Assembly: GCA_963738445.1 (NCBI GenBank)
Contig: CAVTWS010000011.1
Location: 1-64,000 of the forward strand
DNA: 64,000 nucleotides
Origin: CAVTWS01 sp963738445
Lineage (GTDB): Bacteria > Actinomycetota > Acidimicrobiia > Acidimicrobiales > SHLQ01
Direction of reading: 5' to 3'
Notes under the pieces: model-generated
The model's database searches: none
What the model saw: only the letters and a program-made list of their open reading frames with translations
What the model was told of the DNA's origin: nothing
Shown: piece after piece, positions 28,959-37,742 of the stretch
Position numbering within the stretch: position 1 is the stretch's first letter
Layout of the letters: each line of letters opens with the position of its first letter
Translations under genes and position numbers: made by a program

Positions 28959-29017
28959 GGGTTCGAGGCTACCGCCGCATGGCACCCTGTTCCGGGACGC
29001 CCGTCTACCATTCCCTG
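28959..29017. promoter_or_regulatory. Divergent promoter, two short-leader -10 boxes
   Basis: TAGCCT on the minus strand (28966-28971) lies seven bases before GTG 28958, and TACCAT on the plus strand (29006-29011) lies six bases before GTG 29018. Only 59 bases separate the two genes, so both promoters must reach into or abut coding sequence. Confidence 0.5.
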
Positions 29018-29650
29018 GTGCCACCACCTTCGTTGTCGACGAGGACCCGTCCCGGTCACGAGCGGCTGGCGCGGGTGATCGATGTGACCATGGCCGCCGG
29101 TTTGCTGATCGTGTTGGCTCCGCTGATGGGCGCCGCGGCGGCCGTCATCCGGCTGAGTGGTCGAGGTCCGGTGTTGTACCACCAGGTTCGATTCGGACTC
29201 GGCGGCGAACCGTTCACCATGCTCAAGTTCCGCACGATGCGGGTCGGTTCGGACCGTAGCGGCAGCGTGACGGTGCACAACGACCGTCGAATCATCTCGG
29301 GTGGTCGGTTCCTTCGGGCGACCAAGATCGACGAGCTGCCGCAGTTGGTGAACATCCTGCGTGGCGACATGGCGTTCGTGGGTCCTCGTCCGATGGTCGC
29401 CGACGATCGGGTTCGCCTCGACGAGCGCCAGCTCGGTCGGGAGCGGGTGCGCCCTGGTCTTTCGGGATTGGCCCAGGTCAACGGCAACACGTCGCTGTCG
29501 TGGCCCGAGCGGATCGAGTTCGATCTGGAGTACGTCGATCGGCGGAGCGTGGCCCTCGACCTCCGGATCATGTTGGACACGGCGCGGTTGATCGTGTCGG
29601 GCCGCGCCGCGACCGATCCGCCCACGGCCGACGAGTGGTCGAATGCCTGA
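29018..29650 (+). CDS. Initiating sugar-1-phosphate transferase (PglC/WcaJ type)
   Basis: About 210 residues from GTG 29018. It has one hydrophobic N-terminal segment (MAAGLLIVLAPLMGAAAAVI) followed by the cytoplasmic catalytic core: MLKFRTMRVGS, TKIDELPQLVNILRGDMAFV, GPRPMV and RPGLSGLAQVNGN. The small, single-helix form resembles PglC rather than the longer WbaP type. Such enzymes move sugar-1-phosphate from UDP-sugar to undecaprenyl phosphate and start the glycan. The neighbouring formyltransferase and deacetylase may act on the first sugar. A downstream ATG at 29089 is a weaker alternative start because it would remove a conserved part. Confidence 0.9.
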   Translation: MPPPSLSTRTRPGHERLARVIDVTMAAGLLIVLAPLMGAAAAVIRLSGRGPVLYHQVRFGLGGEPFTMLKFRTMRVGSDRSGSVTVHNDRRIISGGRFLRATKIDELPQLVNILRGDMAFVGPRPMVADDRVRLDERQLGRERVRPGLSGLAQVNGNTSLSWPERIEFDLEYVDRRSVALDLRIMLDTARLIVSGRAATDPPTADEWSNA

Positions 29651-30662
29651 GCCGGTCAACCTTCGCATCGTGTGTGTCGGCGCGAACGAGGAGAGCGTCG
29701 TCATGCTCGATGGATTGTGTGCCCATCGGGCCCACGTAGTGGGGGTCGTCACCGTTCCCGTGGAAGCGGCCGGTCCGATCAGCGACCACGCCGATGTTCG
29801 TCCGGTCGCTCGCGTGCTTGGCGCGGCGGTGATCGAGACGACCGACATCAACTCGCCGGAGACGGTCGCGGCCGTGCGGGCACTTCAGCCGGACGTCATC
29901 TTCGTGCTGGGCTGGAGCCAACTGCTCGGGTCGGAGATGTTGACGCTCGCCCGACGAGGTGTGGTCGGGAGCCATCCGAGTCTTCTGCCCGAAGGCGGGG
30001 GCCGCGCGCCCGTACCGTGGACGATCCTCGAGGGTCTCACCGAGACCGGGGTGACGTTGTTCTCCATGGATGAGGGCATCGATTCGGGCGCCGTTCTCGC
30101 CCAACCGAGGTTTTCCGTTCCCCCCGGTGCCGATTCCACCTGGCTCTACAGGGTCGCGGCCGAACACCTGAGGGACGCGTTCGTCGACCTCGTCGAGCGG
30201 GCGCGAGCGGGCCGGCCGTGGACAGCGGTGACGCAGGATCGTCAGTCCGGGAGCACGCGGGGCAAGCGGACTCCGGCCGACGGTCATCTCGATTTCAGGC
30301 GCCCGGTCGACGAGCTCGTGACGCTGGTCCGGGCGGTGACCCATCCCTATCCCGGGGCCTACGCGTACCACGAGGATCGAAAGGTTGTCGTGTGGAGCGC
30401 GACCGCAGACGACGCGCCTCGCCGCCGCGGAACGATCGGCCAGATCCTCGCCCGGCGCTCGGACGCGGTGTTCGTTCAGGCGGGCGACGGGGGGCTCTGG
30501 CTGGTCCAGCCGACCATCGACGGTCGGGTGGCGGTCTCGGACCTGGCCCTCGGTTCCTGCTTCGGATACCGGGTACAGGACGAGTTGCAGGCGCTCCGAG
30601 CCGAGGTCGCGCGCCTTCGGACCCTCGTCGATGAACGTTCTGGAAGGGCCGAAGATGCGTGA
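29643..30662 (+). CDS. Formyltransferase-family protein (sugar N-formyltransferase candidate)
   Basis: A 339-residue protein with the N10-formyl-THF transferase fold: N-terminal VCVGANEESVVMLDGL, then GSHPSLLPEGGGRAPVPW and VTLFSMDEGIDSGAVLAQ. The catalytic His and Asp are present, but the position two residues before the His, Asn in Fmt and ArnA, is Gly. A C-terminal OB-like region with HPYPGAYAYHEDRKVVVW follows, and the tail (LQALRAEVARLRTLVDE) looks like a short coiled coil. Placed between a PglC-like transferase and a PIG-L deacetylase, it most likely formylates an amino sugar rather than tRNA. It overlaps both neighbours by eight bases. Confidence 0.75.
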   Translation: MPEPVNLRIVCVGANEESVVMLDGLCAHRAHVVGVVTVPVEAAGPISDHADVRPVARVLGAAVIETTDINSPETVAAVRALQPDVIFVLGWSQLLGSEMLTLARRGVVGSHPSLLPEGGGRAPVPWTILEGLTETGVTLFSMDEGIDSGAVLAQPRFSVPPGADSTWLYRVAAEHLRDAFVDLVERARAGRPWTAVTQDRQSGSTRGKRTPADGHLDFRRPVDELVTLVRAVTHPYPGAYAYHEDRKVVVWSATADDAPRRRGTIGQILARRSDAVFVQAGDGGLWLVQPTIDGRVAVSDLALGSCFGYRVQDELQALRAEVARLRTLVDERSGRAEDA

Positions 30663-31329
30663 GATCCTGGTCGTTGCCGCCCACCCGGACGACGATGTTC
30701 TGGGAGTCGGCGCCACGATTCCCCGGATGCGGGAACGGGGGGCGAGGGTCACCGTCGTCGTAGTGACCGACGGCAGCTCAGCCCAGTACCCGGACTCGCC
30801 GCACCTGGCCGAAGCGAAGACGACCGAGCTCCGGCTCGCGGACCAGATCCTCGGCGTCGACGAGCTCGTGCAGTGGTCGTTCCCCGACATGCGCCTCGAC
30901 TCGGTCCCCCACGTCGAGCTCAACGCCGCCTTCGAGACTCTCCTCTCCGACGGTGGGTTCGACACGGTGTTCGTGCACCACCCGGGGGACATCAACCTCG
31001 ACCATCGGCGCATCTACGACTCCGTGAGCGTGGCGGCGTGCCCGGCGCCGGGGCGGACGCTCCGGTCGGTCCTCACCTACCACGTCAACTCCTCCACGGA
31101 GTGGGGTCGGCTCGCCGGCGGCGTCATCCATCGACCCACGGTGTACGTCGACGTGACCGAGACCTTGGCGCTCAAACTCGAGGCTCTCTCGGCCCTGGCG
31201 ACCGAGGTTCGGCCGTTCCCGCATCCGTGGAGCCTGCGAGCGGTGGAGGCTCAGGCCCGTGTGTGGGGCGCCGAGGTCGGAGTCGAGGCCGCTGAGGCGT
31301 TCGAACTCGTTCGTCACGTCGACGGGTGA
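30655..31329 (+). CDS. PIG-L/LmbE family deacetylase
   Basis: About 224 residues from ATG 30655, which has GGAAGG eight bases upstream; the open frame reaches further left through the formyltransferase gene. The zinc motif AHPDDDVLGVG (near residues 9-19) and HHPGDINLDHRRIYD (near 106-120) are the two family signatures. Members remove N-acetyl groups from GlcNAc-type or lipid-linked amino sugars. Here it could expose an amine for the adjacent formyltransferase. It is last in its three-gene operon and converges with the aminotransferase at 31379. Confidence 0.88.
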   Translation: MREILVVAAHPDDDVLGVGATIPRMRERGARVTVVVVTDGSSAQYPDSPHLAEAKTTELRLADQILGVDELVQWSFPDMRLDSVPHVELNAAFETLLSDGGFDTVFVHHPGDINLDHRRIYDSVSVAACPAPGRTLRSVLTYHVNSSTEWGRLAGGVIHRPTVYVDVTETLALKLEALSALATEVRPFPHPWSLRAVEAQARVWGAEVGVEAAEAFELVRHVDG

Positions 31330-31332
31330 GGT

Positions 31333-31352
31333 GAGCGGGGGGTGGCCCGCTC
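31333..31352. terminator. GC-rich hairpin between convergent genes
   Basis: GAGCGGG (31333-31339) pairs perfectly with CCCGCTC (31346-31352) around a six-base loop, three bases after the PIG-L stop and 27 bases past the end of the convergent gene. There is no U-run, which is common for high-GC terminators, so its function is inferred from position. Confidence 0.5.
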
Positions 31353-31378
31353 GCTCCGCGCCCGCTGGCGGTACCTGG

Positions 31379-32478
31379 TCACACGGTTCTCAGAGCCGCG
31401 ACGATCCTCTCCAGGTCACCGTCCGACAGGCCGGCGCCGCACGGCACCAGGACCAGGCGCTCGGCCAGGTATGTGGCGTTCGAAGCGTCATCGGCAACGG
31501 GATACGGGTCGGCCGTCTGCACTCCGGCCCGGTGGAGACGGCGGCGGACCGACAGGGTCTCGGCGGGCCCGTGCGGACTGGCGAACGGCACGACGTGGAC
31601 GAGGGTCCGGGCGGCGCTTCGGCGACCACGGTGAGCCCGCTCGTGTGACCGGCCTCGATGATCGCCCGGGCATGGCGAGCGGCTCGCTCGACCAGTCCGG
31701 TTCGCTTCGACCACTGGCGACGCACCACCGCCGCCTGCAGTTGCGACATCGGGCCGGATGGCACCCCGCCCGGTTCTCGTCCCTCGCTCCCGGGCCCTGC
31801 GGCGCCGCCGAGGCGGGCGGGCAGCCAGCTGCCGCCCGCCGAGCGGAGGGCCAGCTCGAGGAAGCGGCGCAGCTCGGTGGCGCGTACCCGCGGGGGAGGC
31901 GGTGCGTCACGTCGTTCGTCGTCGACGAGCCACAGGACACCCCCACCGACGCCGGTCAGGGCCTTGTGGTTGAAGCTCCAGACGCCCGCGGGGCCGCGCC
32001 CGCCATAGGGTCGGCCGTCGAGCGGGTCGAGGCCCCCGAGATAGGCGGCGTCGTCCACGACGGGAACGCCGAGCGACACGAGTCCATCGTCCCAGAGGTC
32101 GAGGGCGTGGGTGCTCGGCACCAGGATCGCCGACGGTTCCAGCTCGACCAGGAGTGAACGGTCCATGGCGAAGGTTCCGGCAGCCGTGTCGACGGCCATG
32201 GCTCGGAGGCCGGCTGCGGACACAGCATCACGAACGGCCGGACAGACGTAGGCGGGCACGGCGACGGTGGCTTGGCGAGGGAGATCGAGTGACCGGAGGG
32301 CGAGTTCCAGGGCATGACGACCCGACCTCAACAACACCGGGCGCCGGCCTGGGACCTGTTCGGAGAGCAGCTCGGTGAGCTCGGTGACGCTGCGCCGGGA
32401 AGGCCCGACGAGAGTACGGACGCCATCGACGAGCTCCCGCCAGCCCCAGGGGGGCTGGTTGACGCGGACGTGGCTCAC
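31379..32478 (-). CDS. DegT/DnrJ/EryC1-like PLP enzyme, frame broken near its end
   Basis: About 366 residues after repair. It starts at GTG 32478, overlapping the methyltransferase stop. It shows LLRSGRHALELALRSLDLP, VAVPAYVCPAVRDAVSAAG, VVDDAAYLGGLDP and FNHKALTGVGGGVLWLV, where Lys172 is the likely PLP lysine. Near 31617 one base seems missing (GCG CC GCC); restoring it continues into RTLVHVVPFAS and YLAERLVLVPCGAGL before the stop at 31379. The small size and altered lysine context make it a divergent member. Its operon mates are a methyltransferase and an ATP-grasp ligase. Confidence 0.72.
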
Positions 32479-33236
32479 AGCGAGTGGGCCGGACGGTCCG
32501 GCTTCTCGAAGGCGAGGACGTGATAGTCGGCCCACGATCGGTGGCCGTGGCGTCGGATGGTTTCGCCCGCTCGGTATCCGAGTCGAGTCAGCGTCTGCGG
32601 GGCCTCCCATCCGGCCAGCGCCAGGCGGGCGGGCACGAGGTGAAGCCCCGAGTGTTCGACCGGTGCGAGTCCGTGGGCGACTGCGACGCCGGCCACGTCG
32701 TCGGCGGTGGCCCGGCACGTGCGCACCAATGCCGGGATGCGGTGGAACGGGTCGATGAGCACCAGGCGGCCGGAAGGCCGCAACGTGGCGGCCAGGCGGG
32801 GCATGAGCTCGCGGAGCTGTTCGAACGTGCAGGCGCTGGCCAGGCACGCCATCGACAACACGAGGTCGAACGACGTCGGCGGAAGACCGAGCTCCTGAAC
32901 CGTCGAGGCCACGTACGTGACGTTCGTTCGGTCGATACGGCTCCGGGCCACGTCGATCATCGTGGGCAGGTCGGCGCCGGTGTAGCTCTGGAATCGATCG
33001 GCCAGTCGTTCCGTCATCCGGCCGGTGCCGCACCCGAGGTCGAGAATCGAGGTTCGCCCGGTGGGGAGCAGTCTCTCGATGACCGACCACTGGTCGGTGT
33101 CGGCCAACTCGTCGTACACCTCGTTCCGCCACAGCACGGACCGGAACCCGGGTTGAGCGGCCCGGGGCGCCCAGGTGGTCACGGGATCGGTCGGGTGATG
33201 ACGCACCATGCGTCGAAGCCGGCGCGACCAACTCAC
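32475..33236 (-). CDS. Class I SAM-dependent methyltransferase
   Basis: About 253 residues from GTG 33236, overlapping the stop of the ATP-grasp gene by four bases. Motif I is ILDLGCGTGRMTERLADRF, followed by GADLPTMIDVARSR, a SFDLVLSMACLASACTFEQL region and LRPSGRLVLIDPFHR. These are standard for small-molecule methyltransferases. A longer upstream frame belongs to the frameshifted ATP-grasp gene. The substrate is probably the product of the ligase or the sugar handled by the next gene, but this is a guess from order only. Confidence 0.85.
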   Translation of the reverse strand: MSWSRRLRRMVRHHPTDPVTTWAPRAAQPGFRSVLWRNEVYDELADTDQWSVIERLLPTGRTSILDLGCGTGRMTERLADRFQSYTGADLPTMIDVARSRIDRTNVTYVASTVQELGLPPTSFDLVLSMACLASACTFEQLRELMPRLAATLRPSGRLVLIDPFHRIPALVRTCRATADDVAGVAVAHGLAPVEHSGLHLVPARLALAGWEAPQTLTRLGYRAGETIRRHGHRSWADYHVLAFEKPDRPAHSL

Positions 33237-34431
33237 GAGATCATCCCTTCGCTCACCGGGTTGAGGCCTCCCGAAGCGGCGGCGCGCCCGTAGTAGAGCG
33301 CCTCGACCAGGAGCGGGAACGGATCCCGAGGCCGGAGGTCGTCCCATCCGTCGGCGCCGCGGCGACCGCCCGCCGAGACCCGAGGCGCGTGCCGCGGTGA
33401 CCGACCGAGACGCTGTGACCCGGTGCGCCAGACGGATCGCTTCGCCGACCGCCCATCGGGAACGTACGCCGATCCGGTAGTCGGCGACGGGATCGACATC
33501 ACCGTCGAGGGCCAACCGGTAGAGGAGCCAGGGGAAGTCGACACCCGACCGCACGGCGAGATCGAGGGCACCCCAGAAACGAGGGTTGATCTCGAGGAGA
33601 ACGGGCTCGTCGCCCGGGGTCCAGTGGAAGTCGAGGTGCGCGACGCCGTGCCATCGAAGGGAGTCGAGCAATCGCACGGCGGCCTCGACGAGGACCGGTT
33701 CGTAGATGCTCTCCCGAAGCACGCTGGTGCCGTGCCGATCGTCTTTGACCGTGAGGTACCGTTCGCAGAAGACGGCCCGGACCTGACCGTGGTGGTAGAG
33801 AGCGCAGACACCCACCGGTTCGCCGGCGGCGAAGCTCTGCACGAGTGGGGACGCCTCGCCGACCAGGCCATGGTCCTGCTGCAAGGCCCGGTGGGCCTTC
33901 AGGAGCGTCGCTTCGTCGTTCGCCACCGTGACGCCTTTCGCGCTCGTTGCCGAAACGCGGTTTGACGACGGCGGGGTAGTCGAGGGTGGCGGACAGTTGA
34001 CGTAGTTCGTGCTCGGTCCGGGGTTGGTGGGTCACCGGAGCCCGGACACCGTGGGATTCGGCGTGACGGGCGGTGGCGAGCTTCGAACGAGCGATCTGGA
34101 GCGAGGCCGCAGGCGGGCTCACGAAACTGACGTTGTCGGGGAGCAGATGCCGCCGACCGGCCAACACGGCGAGGTCGTCGTGCCCGGGTACGAGCACCCG
34201 GGTTCCGTGGGTCCGGCAGGCGTCGGCGACATCATGGGCGAAGCGGTCGGGGTCCTTCCACGGGCTCGCGGTTCGGGTGAACCGGCGGGTCGCCGTCGAC
34301 ACGCGACACATGGCCAGTCCCGACGCATCGGTGACGTCGACCGGAACCCCGTGGGCGTGCAGCGTGTGGGCGATCACGTAGCTGACTCGGCACCAACCGT
34401 AGGTGACCAGCGCCGGGGGCGGGGTCGTCAT
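33233..34431 (-). CDS. ATP-grasp family ligase, frame broken twice
   Basis: About 398 residues after removing extra bases at 33939 (CGC then G) and 33370 (GGC then G). The N-terminal domain (VTYGWCRVSYVIAHTLHAHG) is a Rossmann-like preATP-grasp region. The core has TLDYPAVVKPRFGNE, the ATP-binding Lys strand, and LDFHWTPGDEPVLLEINPRF with Mg-binding Glu and Asn, as in carbamoyl-phosphate-synthase-like ligases. Such enzymes join a carboxylate to an amine or thiol at the cost of ATP. In this setting it may link an amino acid to an amino sugar or acid. It overlaps the glycosyltransferase stop and the methyltransferase start. Confidence 0.78.
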
Positions 34432-35679
34432 CCCAGCACTGCCACGGGAACGAAGTCGGGATCGAAGCGCCGTTCAGCTCGGCCGACAGGGCCGGTAGGA
34501 GGGTCCACTGGTCGTAGTCGCTCAGCGCGAGAGCCCGGCCTCGGTCACCCATGGCGTGTCGGCGTTCGGCCGAGTCGCGGAGCGTCACGATGGCATCCGC
34601 GAAGGCGCCGGGGTCGCGAGACGGCACACCGAACCCACAGTCGGCGTCGGTGACGATGTCGGTCATCCAGCCCTCGTAGTTCACGATGACCGGCCGGCCC
34701 GCGGCGAGGTACTCGAAGAACTTCTGCGGCGACGTGCCATAAGCGAACTCGGGGATGGGGGCGAGGATCTGGAAGTCCCACATCGAGCTCCGACAACAGG
34801 TCGGCGTAGGTGGACTTGTCGGCCAGGTCGACGAACACGACGTTGTCGAGCTGGTCGGACTCGACTCTCGCCCGGAGTTGCTCGCCGAGCTTGCCCTCGC
34901 CGACGAGGGCCAGTGCGCAGCCCTGTTCGCCGCGGCGGTGGAGCTCGTCGGCGACGTCGAGAACCGCGTCGAGCCCGTTGGCCAACCCGAACGTGCCCGT
35001 GTACCCGAAGACCACGACATCATCGGCCACCGGGAGCAGTCGCCGGGGGCGCCCGGGGCGCGGCGTGGTTCCCCGGGTGTCGCAGGCGTTGGGGACGAGC
35101 ACGACCTGGTCCGACGACAGTCGGCCGCGCTCGACCATGGCGGTGACCACGCCCGGGGCGAGGCCGACACCCATCGACGCGTGTCGGTACGACACCCGCT
35201 CGAACAGCCGGAGCACCCCGACGACGAAGCGGTTCGTGACGACCCCCATGGCCACGGCCAGATCGGGCCACAGGTCGCGTACCTCGAGCACGTACGGGCG
35301 GCGGCGAACCAGCCGGGCCGCGAGCGCCGGAACGGCGACGGTGAGGGGCGTGGACGAGGCGTAGACGAGATCGCCTCGGCGGCGGATGCACTCCCAGGAC
35401 GCCAGGAGGGCGAAGGCCATGAACGATGCCGCTCGTGTCAGGTACCCGTACCGGTTCGAGTACGGAACCCCGAGTACGACCACCCGGAACCCGTCGGCTT
35501 CGTGAACGGCTCGGAGCCGGCCCTTGGGTACGCGAAGGGAGGGATCGCGCCGAGTTCTCCCCGGCGATCACCGTGACATCGTGGCCGTGGGCGGCCAGAG
35601 TCCGGACCAGGTTGAAGCCCCGGAGGCCGGCCGCGCCCTGGTCGGTCGCGAAGTGCTGCTGTACGTACAGGATGCGCAT
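34428..35679 (-). CDS. Glycosyltransferase family 4 (WbuB-like), several frame breaks
   Basis: About 417 residues after repair. N-terminal ILYVQQHFATDQGAAGLRGF and LAAHGHDVTVIAGEN match WbuB-type GT4 enzymes. Later blocks are RDLWPDLAVAMGVV, FVLFERVS-like helices, VFGYTGTFGLANGLDAVLDV, FAYGTSPQKFFEYLAAGRPV and TDADCGFGVPSRDPGAFADA. Breaks lie near 35547 (extra base), at 34772 (CTT followed by C, a synonymous Leu base) and near 34473 (one base missing). With the last corrected, the protein ends in FDPDFVPVAVLG and overlaps the ATP-grasp start (ATGA). Three bases separate it from the heparinase-like gene upstream. Confidence 0.8.
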
Positions 35680-35682
35680 GAC

Positions 35683-37671
35683 TCAGCCGGCCGTCTCGAC
35701 GAGCTCGGGGTCGAGGTCGAACTCGGTGACGATCTGGGCCGGGAGCAGCCCCGACCATGACACCGTCAGGCACGTCGCCCGGAGGCGTTGCCCATAGATC
35801 GGTGACCACCAGCCCCGTGGGTCGGCCTCGTCCGGCGCGTGGTGAGCGATGGTCGGTGCCGGCGAGCCGGACAGCCTCAAGGTGAGGGCGCCGGCCGGGC
35901 AGGAGAGGGCAGCCCGGCCGGGCGTCAGGTTCGACAACTCGCACTCGGGCAGGAGCCAGGTCCAGCCGAGGCGATGCGAACCGGTACCGAGCACGTCGTC
36001 GGTCACGGTCCAGCGGTTCGGGCCCGTGAGCTGAACGGTCCGTCGATGGGTCACCCCCAGCTGCCGGTAGCCATCATGGCTCATGGCGATTCGGCGGTCG
36101 TCGACCGCTTCGATGACACCGTGGGCGCGGGTCAACCACAAGAAGTTCGAACCCCGGTCCATCTGGTCGGCGCCGTCGACCGTGACGGTGTTGTGGACCG
36201 TCGTGCTCGACAGGGCGTTGCGCCAGGGAGGGGCGGCGTTGTAGCGGTAGGTGCCCGGATCGGCGATCACGTTGATGCCGTTCCACCACAGATCGATCTG
36301 GAGCTGATCGGCCTGGGCGGGTCGATGATCCTGCCGGTACGCACGGGTGGCCAGCCACGAATCTCGGCCCAGCAGCGTGGCGTAGCCTCCCGCCGGAGCG
36401 TGGACCGACCGACGGGGGACGGGTGGGTATCCCGACTCGGCGGTTCGAGGCCGACCCAGATCGGCAACTCGTTCCACGGGCCCGAGCCCACCGACCGGTC
36501 GGACCGGGTCGCGGTGAGCGCCAGGGCCAGGGCGGGGCGGGCGTCGGGGTCGGGACACGGATGGAGAGGGAGCAGCACCGCCCCGTCGTTCGAGCCGTAG
36601 TTCGGGAGCCGACCCGACACCGGATCGGCGAGATCGGCGAGCAGCTCGGCCGCTTTGCGGATCCGATCCACCGTGGTCGCCGGCCAGGGACGGCCCGTGG
36701 CCGAGCCCACCGCGAGAGCCAAACCACAGGACTCCATCACGAAGCGGTGGTACCGGTGCGACTGCTGGATGTAGCTGCCGTCGTCGGCGATCTGACGGTC
36801 GAGCTCGTCGACCAGAACTCGCCGGCCGAGCGACTCCCAGCGGGCGGCTCGGGGGAGCGAGGGCACGAGGACTCCGGTCAACCACAGGCCGAGCGCTTCG
36901 TTGATCGTGTGGTTGTTGGCCTGGAGGCGTGCGTAGTCGAGGTTGGCCTCGATCCTCCGGCCCGATGCGTCGAGGAGCGCGATCAACCCGGAGCGATCGG
37001 CGTTCGTCGTCTCGTCGTGGTCGCGGAACCAGGCCCCGGCCGTCAGCAGCGCGATCGGTGCGAATGGCCGTCTCCTGCCCACACATCCAGTGCGGACCGC
37101 GGTTCGGCGGGTTGGCCGCCATGAAGTCGCGCACCAGCTCCCAGAAGGTGGATGCGGCTCGGTCGTCGCCGTCGGCATCGGCGCGCACGAGGTCGTAGGC
37201 GAAACCGAAACGACCGAGCTCCCACACGGACTTCACGTCGTGAGCTCCGAGGTCGGGGATCCGAGTCCAGTGAACCTGGGGCCAGTGGTGGCCGCTCGAC
37301 GGATCGTGGTGCCAGCGCGGCGGGAACCCGACCGGGCTCGGCTCCCCGAACAGAGCGATCTCGCCGGAGCGGAGCCGGTCGACGACGGGAGAGACCCGCC
37401 GGGCGGCCCCGGCCTTCGTCAACTCGGCGCGCCGCCTCAGCAGATCCCCCCGGCGTCCGCTACCCCACAGCTCGCCGATGGCCTCTGCGGGGATCGTGCG
37501 GCCGTCGTATCCGGGCCACCCAGCCTCAGGAGCGCGGCGCGCCACCAGCCCCGAGCGGCGCCGAAGTTCATACACCAGCCGTCGCGTCGTCCAGCCGGGG
37601 CCCATGGTGGCGACAACCTGCCTCGCGGTCGAAGCCTGCCGTCGCAATCGAGTGGTGTCCGGGCCGACCAT
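35683..37671 (-). CDS. Heparinase II/III-like protein, frame broken twice
   Basis: About 662 residues from ATG 37671. The N-terminal helical toroid part contains WTRIPDLGAHDVKSVWELGR and NRGPHWMCGQETA. The C-terminal beta part contains DQLQIDLWWNGINVIADPGT and TTVHNTVTVDGADQMDRG, the diagnostic heparinase II/III block. An extra base at 37065 (GCC followed by A) and a missing base near 36465 break the frame in between. Family members cleave uronic-acid glycans by beta-elimination and often sit in exopolysaccharide loci, perhaps trimming or releasing the polymer. No signal peptide is evident, so its location is unclear. TACGAT lies nine bases before the start. Confidence 0.8.
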   Translation of the reverse strand: MVGPDTTRLRRQASTARQVVATMGPGWTTRRLVYELRRRSGLVARRAPEAGWPGYDGRTIPAEAIGELWGSGRRGDLLRRRAELTKAGAARRVSPVVDRLRSGEIALFGEPSPVGFPPRWHHDPSSGHHWPQVHWTRIPDLGAHDVKSVWELGRFGFAYDLVRADADGDDRAASTFWELVRDFMAANPPNRGPHWMCGQETAIRTDRAADGRGLVPRPRRDDERRSLRVDRAPRRIGPEDRGQPRLRTPPGQQPHDQRSARPVVDRSPRALAPPSRPLGVARPASSGRRARPSDRRRRQLHPAVAPVPPLRDGVLWFGSRGGLGHGPSLAGDHGGSDPQSGRAARRSRRSGVGSAPELRLERRGGAAPSPSVSRPRRPPRPGPGAHRDPVRPVGGLGPVERVADLGRPRTAESGYPPVPRRSVHAPAGGYATLLGRDSWLATRAYRQDHRPAQADQLQIDLWWNGINVIADPGTYRYNAAPPWRNALSSTTVHNTVTVDGADQMDRGSNFLWLTRAHGVIEAVDDRRIAMSHDGYRQLGVTHRRTVQLTGPNRWTVTDDVLGTGSHRLGWTWLLPECELSNLTPGRAALSCPAGALTLRLSGSPAPTIAHHAPDEADPRGWWSPIYGQRLRATCLTVSWSGLLPAQIVTEFDLDPELVETAG

Positions 37672-37742
37672 GGGCTCTCGATCGTATGGGACCCGGTTCG
37701 GGGTCCAACGGATCGCCACCCGCGGCCGCCTACGCTGCGGCG
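37672..37742. promoter_or_regulatory. Divergent promoter
   Basis: TACGAT on the minus strand (37681-37686) lies nine bases before ATG 37671. TACGCT on the plus strand (37731-37736) lies six bases before GTG 37743. The 71-base gap has no other clear motif. Confidence 0.5.

Noticed and set aside
31390..33231. Very long frame covering the PLP enzyme plus an N-terminal extension over the methyltransferase
   Set aside because: The extension is the wrong frame of the methyltransferase gene and is low-complexity; the real start is the GTG at 32478.
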